The notes beneath the pieces are model-generated. The model worked only from the letters and a program-made list of their open reading frames with translations. It did not search any database and was not told the DNA's origin. Shown here piece after piece: positions 46,422 to 55,008 of a stretch of DNA of 55,008 bases. The DNA lies in the NCBI RefSeq assembly GCF_900166625.1, contig NZ_LT800499.1:3036209-3091216 (forward strand), given 5' to 3'. Position numbers and translations under genes: made by a program. Source of the DNA: Halobacillus massiliensis. Its GTDB lineage: Bacteria > Bacillota > Bacilli > Bacillales > Halobacillaceae. Position 1 is the first letter of the stretch; every line of letters begins with the position of its first letter.

Positions 46422-46463
46422 CGTTGGTTTGATGTCTTGTCATATCTTATCCAGTTTTCAAGG
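46422..46463. repeat. 23S processing stem, 5' arm
   Basis: This is the partner of 43421-43459. It lies in the roughly 160-base 16S-23S spacer, which contains no tRNA gene. Confidence 0.75.
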
Positions 46464-46480
46464 TTCACAAGTTTGAGAGT

Positions 46481-46516
46481 TTGATCTCTCAAAACTGAAC
46501 AACCAATCCAGTACGT
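46481..46516. repeat. 16S processing stem, 3' arm
   Basis: These 36 bases just past the 16S 3' end are the inverse of 48206-48241 upstream of 16S, with few mismatches (for example CAAAACTGAAC and CCAGTACGT are shared). Pairing would enclose 16S for RNase III cleavage. Confidence 0.8.
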
Positions 46517-46549
46517 TTTCCGAAGGAAACGGCGCAAACGCCGCTCCTT

Positions 46550-48127
<1,578 letters not shown>

Positions 48128-48205
48128 TAGTTTGACTTGCTCATTTGCACACCGAATGTGCTTCTTAAAAAATTCGATCTATATAATATAGAAAGAAATG
48201 TTTTG

Positions 48206-48241
48206 ACGTACTGGTTGGTTCGTTCAGTTTTCAAAGATCAA
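48206..48241. repeat. 16S processing stem, 5' arm
   Basis: This is the inverse partner of 46481-46516, located between promoter P2 and the mature 16S 5' end. Confidence 0.8.
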
Positions 48242-48273
48242 ATATTGTTCCGCCTAAAAACAGCGACTCAATT

Positions 48274-48302
48274 AATATATCACGATAGTTTGTTTTAGTC
48301 AA
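48274..48302 (-). promoter_or_regulatory. rrn promoter P2
   Basis: A -35 TTGACT (48297-48302) and a -10 TATATT (48274-48279) are spaced 17 bases. Confidence 0.8.
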
Positions 48303-48358
48303 CAACTTTTTTCGTTTTTTTAATTGAGTAATGGGCCGCTCTTGATGCGACGCTTATT

Positions 48359-48388
48359 AATATACCACGGGTTAAAACAGATCGTCAA
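48359..48388 (-). promoter_or_regulatory. rrn promoter P1
   Basis: A -35 TTGACG (48383-48388) and a -10 TATATT (48359-48364) are spaced 18 bases. P1 and P2 lie 86 bases apart, the usual tandem arrangement of Bacillus rrn operons. Confidence 0.75.
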
Positions 48389-48400
48389 TAGATTTTTCAA

Positions 48401-48436
48401 ATAAAATACCCTTTCTTTTAAAAAACGAAGAAAGGG
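48401..48436 (-). terminator. Weak terminator after ygxA
   Basis: The stem CCCTTTCTT/AAGAAAGGG is followed by a T-rich tail on the minus strand. It lies between ygxA and rrn promoter P1. Confidence 0.55.
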
Positions 48437-48459
48437 ACAGATTACTGCTATTATCTTTT

Positions 48460-49332
48460 CTATATATTGGCCAGCTTATACATACGATGATAAATAAATG
48501 CCCCTTTAGTATCCTGCAGCATAACTTCCACTAATTCTTTCTCTACTAAGTATTCGATCATAGAGGATAAATCAAGGGCATATTCCTGAATTTCAGGATG
48601 TGTCTTTAACTCTGCAAACGACCAGGACTCTTTTCGTTCTCCCATTAAATCAAGCAGGTGTTTAGCACTGGAGGCTGCACGGATACTGATCGCATGCTCA
48701 ACAGCTAAGGTCATGAGCTGAACTCTCTTTTCAGTTGTTTCCTTACTCATTATCAGCTCTTCATATAGCTTATAAACTTCGGGTTCTATTTTTTTCACTT
48801 GATTCCATACCGTGACTTCCGGGTGAAATCCTTTTTCAATAATCGCTAACCTGGCTAAATAATGAAGGGAATGAACCATTCGGCTGAATGCGTCCAAGTG
48901 CTGCCCTGCTTCGAACAAATCTTTTGATTCGGTATAGCTGCGAATTAATTTAGCAAACTCTATGGCCTTCTTTAAATCGCGTGTAGGTGTGGGAAATGTT
49001 CTAAGCTCTTCCTTTAGATCGCTGACGTAATCGTTTCGCTCAAATACAATCGCTCCATTAATAACCCACTCTACCGCTCTGCGGTAAGAACTCGTCTCAA
49101 TCCAATGCTGCAGCTGTTTTTCCGAAACGACATGCATAGCTGCTGACTTATTTTCGAATTCATAATGTTTCACATACCAAGGATCTTCAGCCTGCTTAAC
49201 TATAATGAATAAAATGACATCAAAATTATCAGTTACCGGACTAATCGGTTTTATTTTCTCTATAATTAGAATTCCAAGCGTATTTGCCTGACTGGCCCGT
49301 TCCTGATATATAGGCCTCAGTAGATCTTCCAT
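48460..49332 (-). CDS. ygxA: YgxA-type nucleotidyltransferase-like protein
   Basis: This 290-residue soluble protein corresponds to B. subtilis YgxA, which sits at the same place beside rrnD. The N-terminal 110 residues look like a degenerate nucleotidyltransferase fold (LGILIIEKIKPISPVTDNFD with VILFIIV), without clear catalytic Asp pairs. The rest is helical (ARLAIIEKGFHPEVTVWNQV), followed by a winged-helix-like end. The ATG at 49332 follows a GGGGGA site; the longer frame adds 10 residues without one. The function is not known. Confidence 0.88.
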   Translation of the reverse strand: MEDLLRPIYQERASQANTLGILIIEKIKPISPVTDNFDVILFIIVKQAEDPWYVKHYEFENKSAAMHVVSEKQLQHWIETSSYRRAVEWVINGAIVFERNDYVSDLKEELRTFPTPTRDLKKAIEFAKLIRSYTESKDLFEAGQHLDAFSRMVHSLHYLARLAIIEKGFHPEVTVWNQVKKIEPEVYKLYEELIMSKETTEKRVQLMTLAVEHAISIRAASSAKHLLDLMGERKESWSFAELKTHPEIQEYALDLSSMIEYLVEKELVEVMLQDTKGAFIYHRMYKLANI

Positions 49333-49464
49333 TGTAGTTCCCCCATCTGTTATTCGCTTCAATACTGTAATTCGATATAATCTTTTAAAATCCTTTTTTC
49401 AATTATATTTTTACCACAAAAAATGCTATACTTACGTGTGTAAGCTTCATAGGAGGGAATATGT

Positions 49465-49857
49465 TTGGAAATACAATATAAGAGCAAGATCAATAAAATT
49501 CGTTCCTTCGCATTCTGGCTGATTTTTCTTGGAATCGGTGTCATGTACATCGGTCTTTTATTTAAAGATACAGCCTGGGCTATGGCATTATTTATGATTC
49601 TTGGAATGGGTTTTGTAGGATTAAGTACAGTTGTTTATTTCTGGATCGGCATGTTATCCACGAAAACTATTCAGATTATTTGCCCTTCGTGTGAAAAACC
49701 CACTAAAATGCTTGGCCGGGTAGATGCTTGCATGCACTGTAAACAGCCTTTAACACTTGATAAGACACTTGAAGGCGAAGAATTTGATGAAAAGTACAAC
49801 TCTAAGCGCTATCAAAAACAAGAAGCGAAGCAGAGCACAAAAAAAGGCCTTAGCTGA
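49465..49857 (+). CDS. ygzB: YgzB family membrane protein
   Basis: This 130-residue member of the UPF0295/YgzB family has two membrane helices (about residues 15-35 and 38-62). A cytosolic zinc-ribbon-like region follows with CPSC at about residues 73-76 and CMHC about 15 residues later, then a charged tail. The TTG start is supported by AGGAGG 8 bases upstream. It lies between ygxA and perR as in B. subtilis. Its stop codon lies inside the terminator hairpin. The function is unknown. Confidence 0.92.
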   Translation: MEIQYKSKINKIRSFAFWLIFLGIGVMYIGLLFKDTAWAMALFMILGMGFVGLSTVVYFWIGMLSTKTIQIICPSCEKPTKMLGRVDACMHCKQPLTLDKTLEGEEFDEKYNSKRYQKQEAKQSTKKGLS

Positions 49858-49877
49858 ACGAGCAGCAGGCCTTTTTC
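49841..49877 (+). terminator. Terminator after ygzB
   Basis: The stem AAAAAGGCCT/AGGCCTTTTT contains the ygzB stop codon in its loop. Confidence 0.85.
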
Positions 49878-49917
49878 TATGGAAAAAAATAAAAACAGAA
49901 AGCTTTCCGCTTCCTGT

Positions 49918-50355
49918 TTAATGAGCAGCATTTAATTTACATTGTGAGCATGTTCCGTATACTTCCATGCGATGATGACTAACAGTAAATCCAGTCACCT
50001 GCTCAGCTAATGATTCCACTTCATTTAAGCTTGGATAGTGAAAATCTACAATCTTGCCGCATGATTCACAAATCGCATGATAATGCTCTGTCGTATTGCA
50101 ATCAAAACGGCTGGAAGAATCACCGTAAGTGAGTTCCCTGACTAACCCAATATCTTTAAAGACACGCAGGTTATTATAAACCGTGGCTACGCTCATGTTA
50201 GGAAACTTACTTTCCAGTGCCTTGTAAATATCATCAGCTGTCGGGTGTGTCATTGCATTTAGTAGGTATTCAAGCACCGCATGACGCTGTGGTGTAATCC
50301 GAACCCCAGAATCTTTTAACGTATCTATGGCTTCTTGAAGTCGATGATCTGACAC
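49918..50355 (-). CDS. perR: Peroxide-responsive repressor PerR (Fur family)
   Basis: This 145-residue metal-dependent repressor of peroxide stress genes inactivates itself by metal-catalysed histidine oxidation. With the GTG start at 50355, numbering matches B. subtilis PerR: regulatory metal ligands His37, Asp85, His91, His93 and Asp104, and structural zinc cysteines 96, 99, 136 and 139, are all present. That agreement, plus GAGGTG 7 bases upstream, favours GTG over the ATG 6 bases earlier. The DNA-recognition helix [15 protein letters not shown] is intact. A Per box upstream indicates autoregulation. Confidence 0.97.
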   Translation of the reverse strand: MSDHRLQEAIDTLKDSGVRITPQRHAVLEYLLNAMTHPTADDIYKALESKFPNMSVATVYNNLRVFKDIGLVRELTYGDSSSRFDCNTTEHYHAICESCGKIVDFHYPSLNEVESLAEQVTGFTVSHHRMEVYGTCSQCKLNAAH

Positions 50356-50409
50356 CGCCATGCACCTCGCTTTCCTATAAACTAATCTTTGATTTAGAAT
50401 ATTATTAAA

Positions 50410-50424
50410 TTAGAATCCTTATAA
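50410..50424. promoter_or_regulatory. Per box upstream of perR
   Basis: TTAGAATCCTTATAA matches the Per box TTATAATNATTATAA at 12 of 14 defined positions. It lies about 55 bases before the perR start. Confidence 0.65.
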
Positions 50425-50471
50425 TTAGTTTAACCTGTATTTAAAGAAATTGTCAATCCTCTACCAAAGAC

Positions 50472-51026
50472 TTATACATCAGGATGCAGGGGCCATTCTT
50501 CACCACCGAGCTGATGGTTAACATATCGGGCAGCGACAAATAGTAAATCTGACAAGCGGTTTAAATAAGAAATGACAAGCGGGTTCACTTCCCCCTCCAG
50601 TGTGACCGCACACCGTTCGGCTCTCCTGACAATAGTTCGTGCCATATGGAAACCTGCTGAAGCTTTATGACCGGTTGGGAGGATAAAGTTTTTCAGCGGC
50701 GTTAAGTTCTCATCCCACTGATCAATAAAACCTTCCATTTCATCAATGTGCTCTTTTTTCAGCTGCCAGGCTACATCTTTACCTTTAGGTGTAGCTAATT
50801 CCGCTCCAACGTGAAATAAAATCGTCTGGATTTTCTGCATGGCTAAAAGGAAAGCTTCCTTTCCTTCCCAGTCTTCCTTTAGTACATGACTTAAGGCCAC
50901 TCCAATAGAAGAGTTTGCTTCGTCACAAGTCCCATATGCTTCCACCCTGATATCATTTTTAGGTACTCGCGTTCCATAAATTAATGACGTCTCGCCTTTA
51001 TCTCCAGACCTTGTGTAAATTCTCAT
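50472..51026 (-). CDS. Cob(I)alamin adenosyltransferase, PduO type
   Basis: This 184-residue enzyme makes adenosylcobalamin from cob(I)alamin and ATP. The ATP-binding N-terminus YTRSGDKGETSLIYG, the VRRAER motif and LNRLSDLLFVAARYVN are all typical of the PduO/YvqK group. AAAGGGGG lies 11 bases before the ATG. The gene is 5 bases downstream of the dehydrogenase gene, so the two are probably co-transcribed; no cobalamin synthesis gene is nearby. Confidence 0.95.
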   Translation of the reverse strand: MRIYTRSGDKGETSLIYGTRVPKNDIRVEAYGTCDEANSSIGVALSHVLKEDWEGKEAFLLAMQKIQTILFHVGAELATPKGKDVAWQLKKEHIDEMEGFIDQWDENLTPLKNFILPTGHKASAGFHMARTIVRRAERCAVTLEGEVNPLVISYLNRLSDLLFVAARYVNHQLGGEEWPLHPDV

Positions 51027-51031
51027 CTTTT

Positions 51032-51982
51032 CTAATACCCCCTTTTTGGATCAATAACGTTTTCCAAGCTTTCGTTTGAAAAATAAGCCTTTAAGTTCCT
51101 TTCAAAGACTTCAAAGGCCCGCGGTAAATATTGCGGGGAAATACCTGATATGTGAGGTGTAACCGTAATTCTTTCCTCGTCCCAAAACGGATGATCTTCT
51201 GGAAGAGGCTCCTGTTCAAATACATCGAGTACGGCATGGGCAATTTTTTCTTCTCTTACAGCTTCCAGAACAACCTCCGTTTTCACCAAATCCCCACGGC
51301 CCATATTCAAAAATACGGCATGCTCCGGCATTTTATGAAAATGGTCTTTTTCCATCATAAACTGTGTTTCAAGCGTACTAGGAAGAACGGCCACACAATA
51401 ATCTGCGGACTTCAAAGCATCATCCATATCTTCGACTTTAAACACCTTTTCAAAATATGGCTGATCACTTCCTGATCTTGATACACCGATAGTGTTCATC
51501 CGGAAGCTTTGGGCAAGTCTGGCTGTTTCCTGAGCAATTGCACCGGTTCCCAAGCAGACAAGTGTCTTCCCATTAATTTCAGTCATCGGAACCCGCCGAT
51601 CCCATTTATGATTATGCTCCCGCTCCCAAAGTTTTTTCGCATTACGCGACACTTGAAGCAGCATTGAAATGGCATATTCGGCCATCGGTTTCGCATGGAT
51701 CCCCCTCACATTTGTGACGAGTATATTTCTTTCTTCTATTTTCTTAAAAGGCATCCTGTCCATCCCTGCGGACAGAACCATGATCCAGCGTAGGTTAGCC
51801 GCTTTTTCGATGCGCTCGTTATTTAAATCCTCTCCATATGTAAGAAACACATCGGCTTTTTCCAAGTGCTGCTCCGCTTCTTTAATTCCATGGCAGAAAT
51901 TAAAGTCAACAGACTCAAAGTTTTTTCGCAGCCTTTCTTTTATATCTTCAGGTACACGCTTAATTGCTGAGAGTATATACAT
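51032..51982 (-). CDS. D-2-hydroxyacid dehydrogenase
   Basis: This 316-residue NAD(P)-dependent oxidoreductase belongs to the D-isomer 2-hydroxyacid dehydrogenase family, closest in style to GhrA/YoaD-like members. The Rossmann motif is CLGTGAIAQETARLAQ. The catalytic Arg lies in NVRGIHAKPMAEYA or the later MGRGDLV, Glu in DVFEQEPLPEDHPFW and His in TPHISGISP. The ATG at 51982 follows GGGGGGAG closely; an upstream start adds 6 residues. The substrate (glyoxylate, hydroxypyruvate or other) cannot be settled from sequence. Confidence 0.92.
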   Translation of the reverse strand: MYILSAIKRVPEDIKERLRKNFESVDFNFCHGIKEAEQHLEKADVFLTYGEDLNNERIEKAANLRWIMVLSAGMDRMPFKKIEERNILVTNVRGIHAKPMAEYAISMLLQVSRNAKKLWEREHNHKWDRRVPMTEINGKTLVCLGTGAIAQETARLAQSFRMNTIGVSRSGSDQPYFEKVFKVEDMDDALKSADYCVAVLPSTLETQFMMEKDHFHKMPEHAVFLNMGRGDLVKTEVVLEAVREEKIAHAVLDVFEQEPLPEDHPFWDEERITVTPHISGISPQYLPRAFEVFERNLKAYFSNESLENVIDPKRGY

Positions 51983-52071
51983 GTGCTCCCCCCTATTCAT
52001 TTTCTTTTATTATGGGTGGAAGCCTCACTAAATGGCAAGGCGAAATCCTTAGTGAGCTATTCCCTAAAAAA

Positions 52072-52107
52072 ATAAATAAAAAACCGCGGCAGGATGTTTA
52101 CCGCGGA
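52072..52107 (-). terminator. Terminator after bcp
   Basis: The stem CCGCGG/CCGCGG is followed by TTTTTTATTT on the minus strand. A second hairpin, CTCACTAA/TTAGTGAG, lies just downstream at 52024-52056. Confidence 0.75.
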
Positions 52108-52113
52108 TCAAAC

Positions 52114-52584
52114 TTAAGATAAGTTTTCTCGAATATATTCCAAGGCTGATTCTACATGTCCATCTACTTTTACTTTACGGTAATCTTCTGCAAGGTTTCC
52201 ATTCTTATCAATTATAAAAGTGGAACGTTCAATACCGTAATATTCCTTCCCGAAGTTTTTCTTAAGTTTCCAAACATCATATTCTTCAGCTACTTTGTGA
52301 TCTTCGTCTGCCAGGAGAAGGAATGGCAGATCATGCTTATTTATAAATTTCTCATGGCTTTCCACCGGGTCAGGGCTGACTCCCAGAATGACAGCATCCA
52401 GGTCTTCAAAGCTTTCATGATGATCACGGAAGTCACACGCTTCTGTCGTGCATCCCGGTGTCATATCTTTCGGATAAAAATAGAGGACAACATTCTTCCC
52501 TTGATAATCGGAAAGCTTTACGGTTTCTCCATTATTGGCTTTTAGTTCAAATTCTGGTGCTTTCTTTCCTACTTCTACTGTCAT
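52114..52584 (-). CDS. bcp: Thiol peroxidase Bcp (peroxiredoxin)
   Basis: This 156-residue atypical two-cysteine peroxiredoxin reduces peroxides using thioredoxin. The active site is MTPGCTTEACDFRD, with peroxidatic Cys45 and resolving Cys50. The fold continues with VILGVSPDP and ERSTFIIDKNG. AGGAGGG precedes the ATG. It is the B. subtilis YgaF equivalent, in the perR-to-hemL interval as there. PerR control of bcp is possible, but I did not find a clear Per box at this gene. Confidence 0.96.
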   Translation of the reverse strand: MTVEVGKKAPEFELKANNGETVKLSDYQGKNVVLYFYPKDMTPGCTTEACDFRDHHESFEDLDAVILGVSPDPVESHEKFINKHDLPFLLLADEDHKVAEEYDVWKLKKNFGKEYYGIERSTFIIDKNGNLAEDYRKVKVDGHVESALEYIRENLS

Positions 52585-52655
52585 ACTAAAAATCCCTCCT
52601 AAATAAGTATCTAACCTCTAGGTTACCTTATCTAAAAGGAAACTTCCAATAGCAG

Positions 52656-53057
52656 CTATTTAGAACTCTGCCACACTTTGGCAACAAGAGCTGCCGGGAT
52701 CGTGTAGCCGATCACAGCTTCAGCGAGAGCAATCCAGCGGCCAATCCCTATAGGCATCATGTCTCCGTAGCCTACTGTAAAAAGGGTCACCCCGCTAAAA
52801 TATATTCCTCTTTCCACTTCTTGAAACCATGTAGAAGATTCATGATAGAGTGTTCTTGCAAATACTTCAATTCCCTGCATCGAAAGTGTGGCAAAAATGA
52901 GGCCAAAACCGATCATTACAACCGTATAAAGAAGAACAAGCGTTATAAAAATCTGATATGAAAACATGTGGTGATCAATCTCTAAAGAAGTAAACAGCTG
53001 TCTTATACTTCCTATTATTAAAGCGATTATAATAAATGCCGCCGAAAGACTTATCAT
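52656..53057 (-). CDS. Two-TM potassium channel-like protein
   Basis: This 133-residue membrane protein has an N-terminal helix, a second helix (about 33-60), then a pore loop with the K+ selectivity filter TVGYGD at residues 94-99 and a final helix. It has no cytosolic RCK domain; only a few residues follow the last helix. The ATG at 53057 was chosen after AAAGGG; TTG and GTG codons upstream would extend it by up to 7 residues. It probably forms a tetrameric K+ pore. Gating is unknown. Confidence 0.88.
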   Translation of the reverse strand: MISLSAAFIIIALIIGSIRQLFTSLEIDHHMFSYQIFITLVLLYTVVMIGFGLIFATLSMQGIEVFARTLYHESSTWFQEVERGIYFSGVTLFTVGYGDMMPIGIGRWIALAEAVIGYTIPAALVAKVWQSSK

Positions 53058-53232
53058 AGTAAGCACGCCCTTTTTCAAAAGTAGACAGGCATCTATTTCT
53101 TTTTATGCGGCTGTATCATGATTTATTCTTTTCCTCATCTCGGCACCAGTGATTAAAAGAGAGTTTGATAGTCCCTCGTACCGTCAAAATGCTACAATAA
53201 GAGTTGAATGTTTGTTTAGGAGGAATTTTGCA

Positions 53233-54528
53233 TTGAATTTTTCACAGTCTGAAATACTATATGATGAAGCACAAAAACATATCGTAGGTGGGGTGAATTC
53301 CCCTTCCAGAGCCTATAAGGGTGTCGGCGGCGGCACACCAGTTTATATGGAAAGAGGAAAAGGAGCTTATTTCTACGATGTGGATGGACAGAAATATATT
53401 GATTATCTAGGGGCTTACGGACCGATCATCACCGGTCACGCCCATCCCCACATTACAGAAGCTATTACGAAAGCAGCTCAAAATGGTGTTCTGTATGGAA
53501 CACCGACATCCCTTGAGAATCGCTTTGCGAAAATGCTGAAAGATGCAATTCCTTCACTTGATAAAGTGAGATTTGTTAATTCCGGTACAGAAGCAGTTAT
53601 GACAACAATCCGTGTCGCCCGGGCCTATACAGGAAGAAATAAAATCATTAAATTTGCCGGCTGTTATCACGGCCATTCAGATTTAGTTCTCGTTGCGGCA
53701 GGTTCTGGTCCTTCCACTTTAGGTACGCCTGACTCTGCGGGGGTCCCAGCATCCATTGCTCAGGATGTCATTACTGTGCCATTTAACGACATTGAACCTT
53801 TTAAAGAAGCACTTCGCCGCTATGGCGATGAGATTGCCGGAGTCCTCGTTGAACCTATTGTCGGCAACTTCGGGATCGTTGAACCGAAAGAAGGTTTTCT
53901 CCAGCAGGTGAATGACTTAGCTCACGAAGCCGGAGCCCTCGTCATTTATGATGAAGTTATTACTGCCTTCAGGTTCACTTACGGAAGTGCTCAACAGCTG
54001 CTTGGAATTGAACCCGATATGACGGCTATGGGCAAAATAATAGGCGGCGGCCTGCCAATAGGAGCTTACGGCGGGCGTGCGGACATTATGGAGCAAGTGG
54101 CTCCCCTCGGACCTGCCTATCAAGCCGGAACTATGGCTGGTAACCCCGCCTCTATGTCTGCAGGCATTGCCTGTCTGGAAGTCTTGCAGAAGGAAGGCGT
54201 TTATGATGAGATGGACCGGCTTGGCGCAATGCTTGAAGAAGGCATTCTAAATTCGGCTGAAAAGCATGAAGTAGCCGTAACTGTTAACCGCCTTAAAGGG
54301 GCTTTAACCGTATATTTCACAGATGAGAAAGTGGAAAATTACGAACAGGCTGAGAATACAAACGGCGAACAATTCGCAAGCTTCTTTAAGCTCATGCTCA
54401 ACCAGGGAATTAATCTGGCTCCTTCTAAATATGAAGCCTGGTTCCTGACCACCGCCCATTCTAAAGAAGATATTGTCCAGACTCTGGAAGCCGTTGATCA
54501 ATCTTTCAAAGAACTATCCAAAAAATAA
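53233..54528 (+). CDS. hemL: Glutamate-1-semialdehyde 2,1-aminomutase
   Basis: This 431-residue pyridoxal-phosphate enzyme makes 5-aminolevulinate for heme. The cofactor lysine is Lys268 in [16 protein letters not shown]. Other family marks are [27 protein letters not shown] and YHGHSD. The TTG start is chosen because AGGAGG lies 9 bases upstream, and it gives the normal N-terminus ([13 protein letters not shown]); the extended frame adds 28 unlikely residues. The position matches B. subtilis gsaB, the second GSA aminomutase, so another hemL may exist elsewhere in the genome. Confidence 0.96.
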   Translation: MNFSQSEILYDEAQKHIVGGVNSPSRAYKGVGGGTPVYMERGKGAYFYDVDGQKYIDYLGAYGPIITGHAHPHITEAITKAAQNGVLYGTPTSLENRFAKMLKDAIPSLDKVRFVNSGTEAVMTTIRVARAYTGRNKIIKFAGCYHGHSDLVLVAAGSGPSTLGTPDSAGVPASIAQDVITVPFNDIEPFKEALRRYGDEIAGVLVEPIVGNFGIVEPKEGFLQQVNDLAHEAGALVIYDEVITAFRFTYGSAQQLLGIEPDMTAMGKIIGGGLPIGAYGGRADIMEQVAPLGPAYQAGTMAGNPASMSAGIACLEVLQKEGVYDEMDRLGAMLEEGILNSAEKHEVAVTVNRLKGALTVYFTDEKVENYEQAENTNGEQFASFFKLMLNQGINLAPSKYEAWFLTTAHSKEDIVQTLEAVDQSFKELSKK

Positions 54529-54536
54529 TTAAAATA

Positions 54537-54572
54537 GGAAATCCTCAGCTATTGACCAGGCTGAGGATTTTT
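54537..54572 (+). terminator. Terminator after hemL
   Basis: The perfect 11-base stem AAATCCTCAGC/GCTGAGGATTT is followed by T residues. Confidence 0.85.
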
Positions 54573-54645
54573 AGAAATAAAAACGGAAAAAATAAGGAAA
54601 GCAGGAACTAAGACAAGAATTTATTGTTAAAAAGGATGATTTGTT

Positions 54646-55008
54646 ATGAAACTTGGTGCCCGGATGATGAAAACGGGACTTGCCGCAGCCGTTGCTCTCT
54701 ACATAGCAAGTCTGTTTGGATTTTTCAGCCCGCTTCTGGCCGCAATTGCCGCCGTCTTTTCCATTCAACCTTCTATTTATAGGTCTTACCAATCAATCGT
54801 GGAGCAAATTCAAGGAAATCTAATCGGAGCTGTCATTGCTGTCATTGCTGTTTTCACCTTAGGGAATGACCCTTTTATCGTCGCTTTAGCCATTATCATT
54901 GTTATCGGTGTCACAATGAATTTAAAAATGAACGAAAACACAATTTCGCTGGCGGCCGTTGCTGTCATTGCGTTGATGGACTCCACAGACCAGACCTTTA
55001 TCCATTTC
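54646..55008 (+). CDS. YgaE-like FUSC/aromatic acid exporter, N-terminal part
   Basis: The window edge cuts this gene after 121 codons. The ATG follows AAAGGATGA. The visible part has four hydrophobic segments and the sequence RMMKTGLAAAVALYIASLFG, then FSIQPSIYRSYQSIVEQIQG with GNLIGAVI, typical of ArAE_1/FUSC-like proteins such as YgaE. Its place after hemL matches B. subtilis gsaB-ygaE. These proteins are thought to export aromatic or other organic acids; the substrate is unknown. Confidence 0.85.
   Translation, partial: MKLGARMMKTGLAAAVALYIASLFGFFSPLLAAIAAVFSIQPSIYRSYQSIVEQIQGNLIGAVIAVIAVFTLGNDPFIVALAIIIVIGVTMNLKMNENTISLAAVAVIALMDSTDQTFIHF

Overview
The window looks like chromosome from a spore-forming member of the Bacillaceae, most likely a moderately halophilic genus such as Halobacillus (inferred from protein character and gene order; no database search was possible). 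Support comes from AT-rich sequence, strong AAAGGAGG-type ribosome binding sites, many TTG and GTG starts, a complete gerA-type germination operon, prkA and yhbH, and a block (rrn operon, 15-tRNA cluster, ygxA, ygzB, perR, bcp, hemL, a ygaE-like gene) in the same relative order as the Bacillus subtilis rrnD/trnD region. I saw no transposase, integrase, phage gene or CRISPR array.

Layout. 1-6.2 kb: a small membrane protein, a composite inverted repeat, an aldo/keto reductase, a small membrane protein with a putative metal site, a stand-alone MurG paralogue, and MATE and MFS exporters. 6.3-13.3 kb: a nucleoside transporter, a gap with a candidate small RNA, the gerA-gerB-gerC operon, and the purine permease pbuG with a PurR-type operator. 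13.3-19.1 kb: two bacterial PH-domain proteins (ydbT, ydbS), proC, a CPA1 cation/proton antiporter and yhbH. 19.1-30.1 kb: a second copy of the composite repeat, odhAB (2-oxoglutarate dehydrogenase), ppk1, prkA, then lipM-lipA on the other strand. LipM and LipA make the lipoyl group that OdhB needs. 30.1-41.8 kb: a lipoprotein, a Gly/Pro/Tyr-rich protein, a 32-residue membrane peptide, trmL, yhbB, ogt, queG, an ABC-class ATPase, tRNA-Gly, an alanine/glycine carrier, an esterase, a Leu-rich secreted protein and a small membrane protein. 41.8-48.4 kb: a complete rrn operon on the minus strand with two tandem promoters, followed by 15 tRNA genes and one strong terminator. 48.4-55.0 kb: ygxA, ygzB, perR with its own Per box, a cobalamin adenosyltransferase, a D-2-hydroxyacid dehydrogenase, bcp, a two-TM ion channel, hemL and the start of a ygaE-like (FUSC-type) gene cut by the window edge.

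Regulation can be read directly in several places. There are cre-like sites downstream of the odhA and nupC promoters, an inverted pair of CGAAC boxes over the pbuG promoter, and a near-consensus Per box upstream of perR. Long inverted repeats flank 16S and 23S rRNA as processing stems. Many genes end in strong hairpin terminators, and several of these include the stop codon.

Most of the window is ordinary core genome. The least explained parts are the paired inverted repeats at about 377-768 and 19291-19482, the structured gerC-nupC gap with a possible 26-residue peptide, the secreted Leu-rich protein at 40329-40922, the divergent MurG, and the chitobiase-like/esterase fusion without an export signal.
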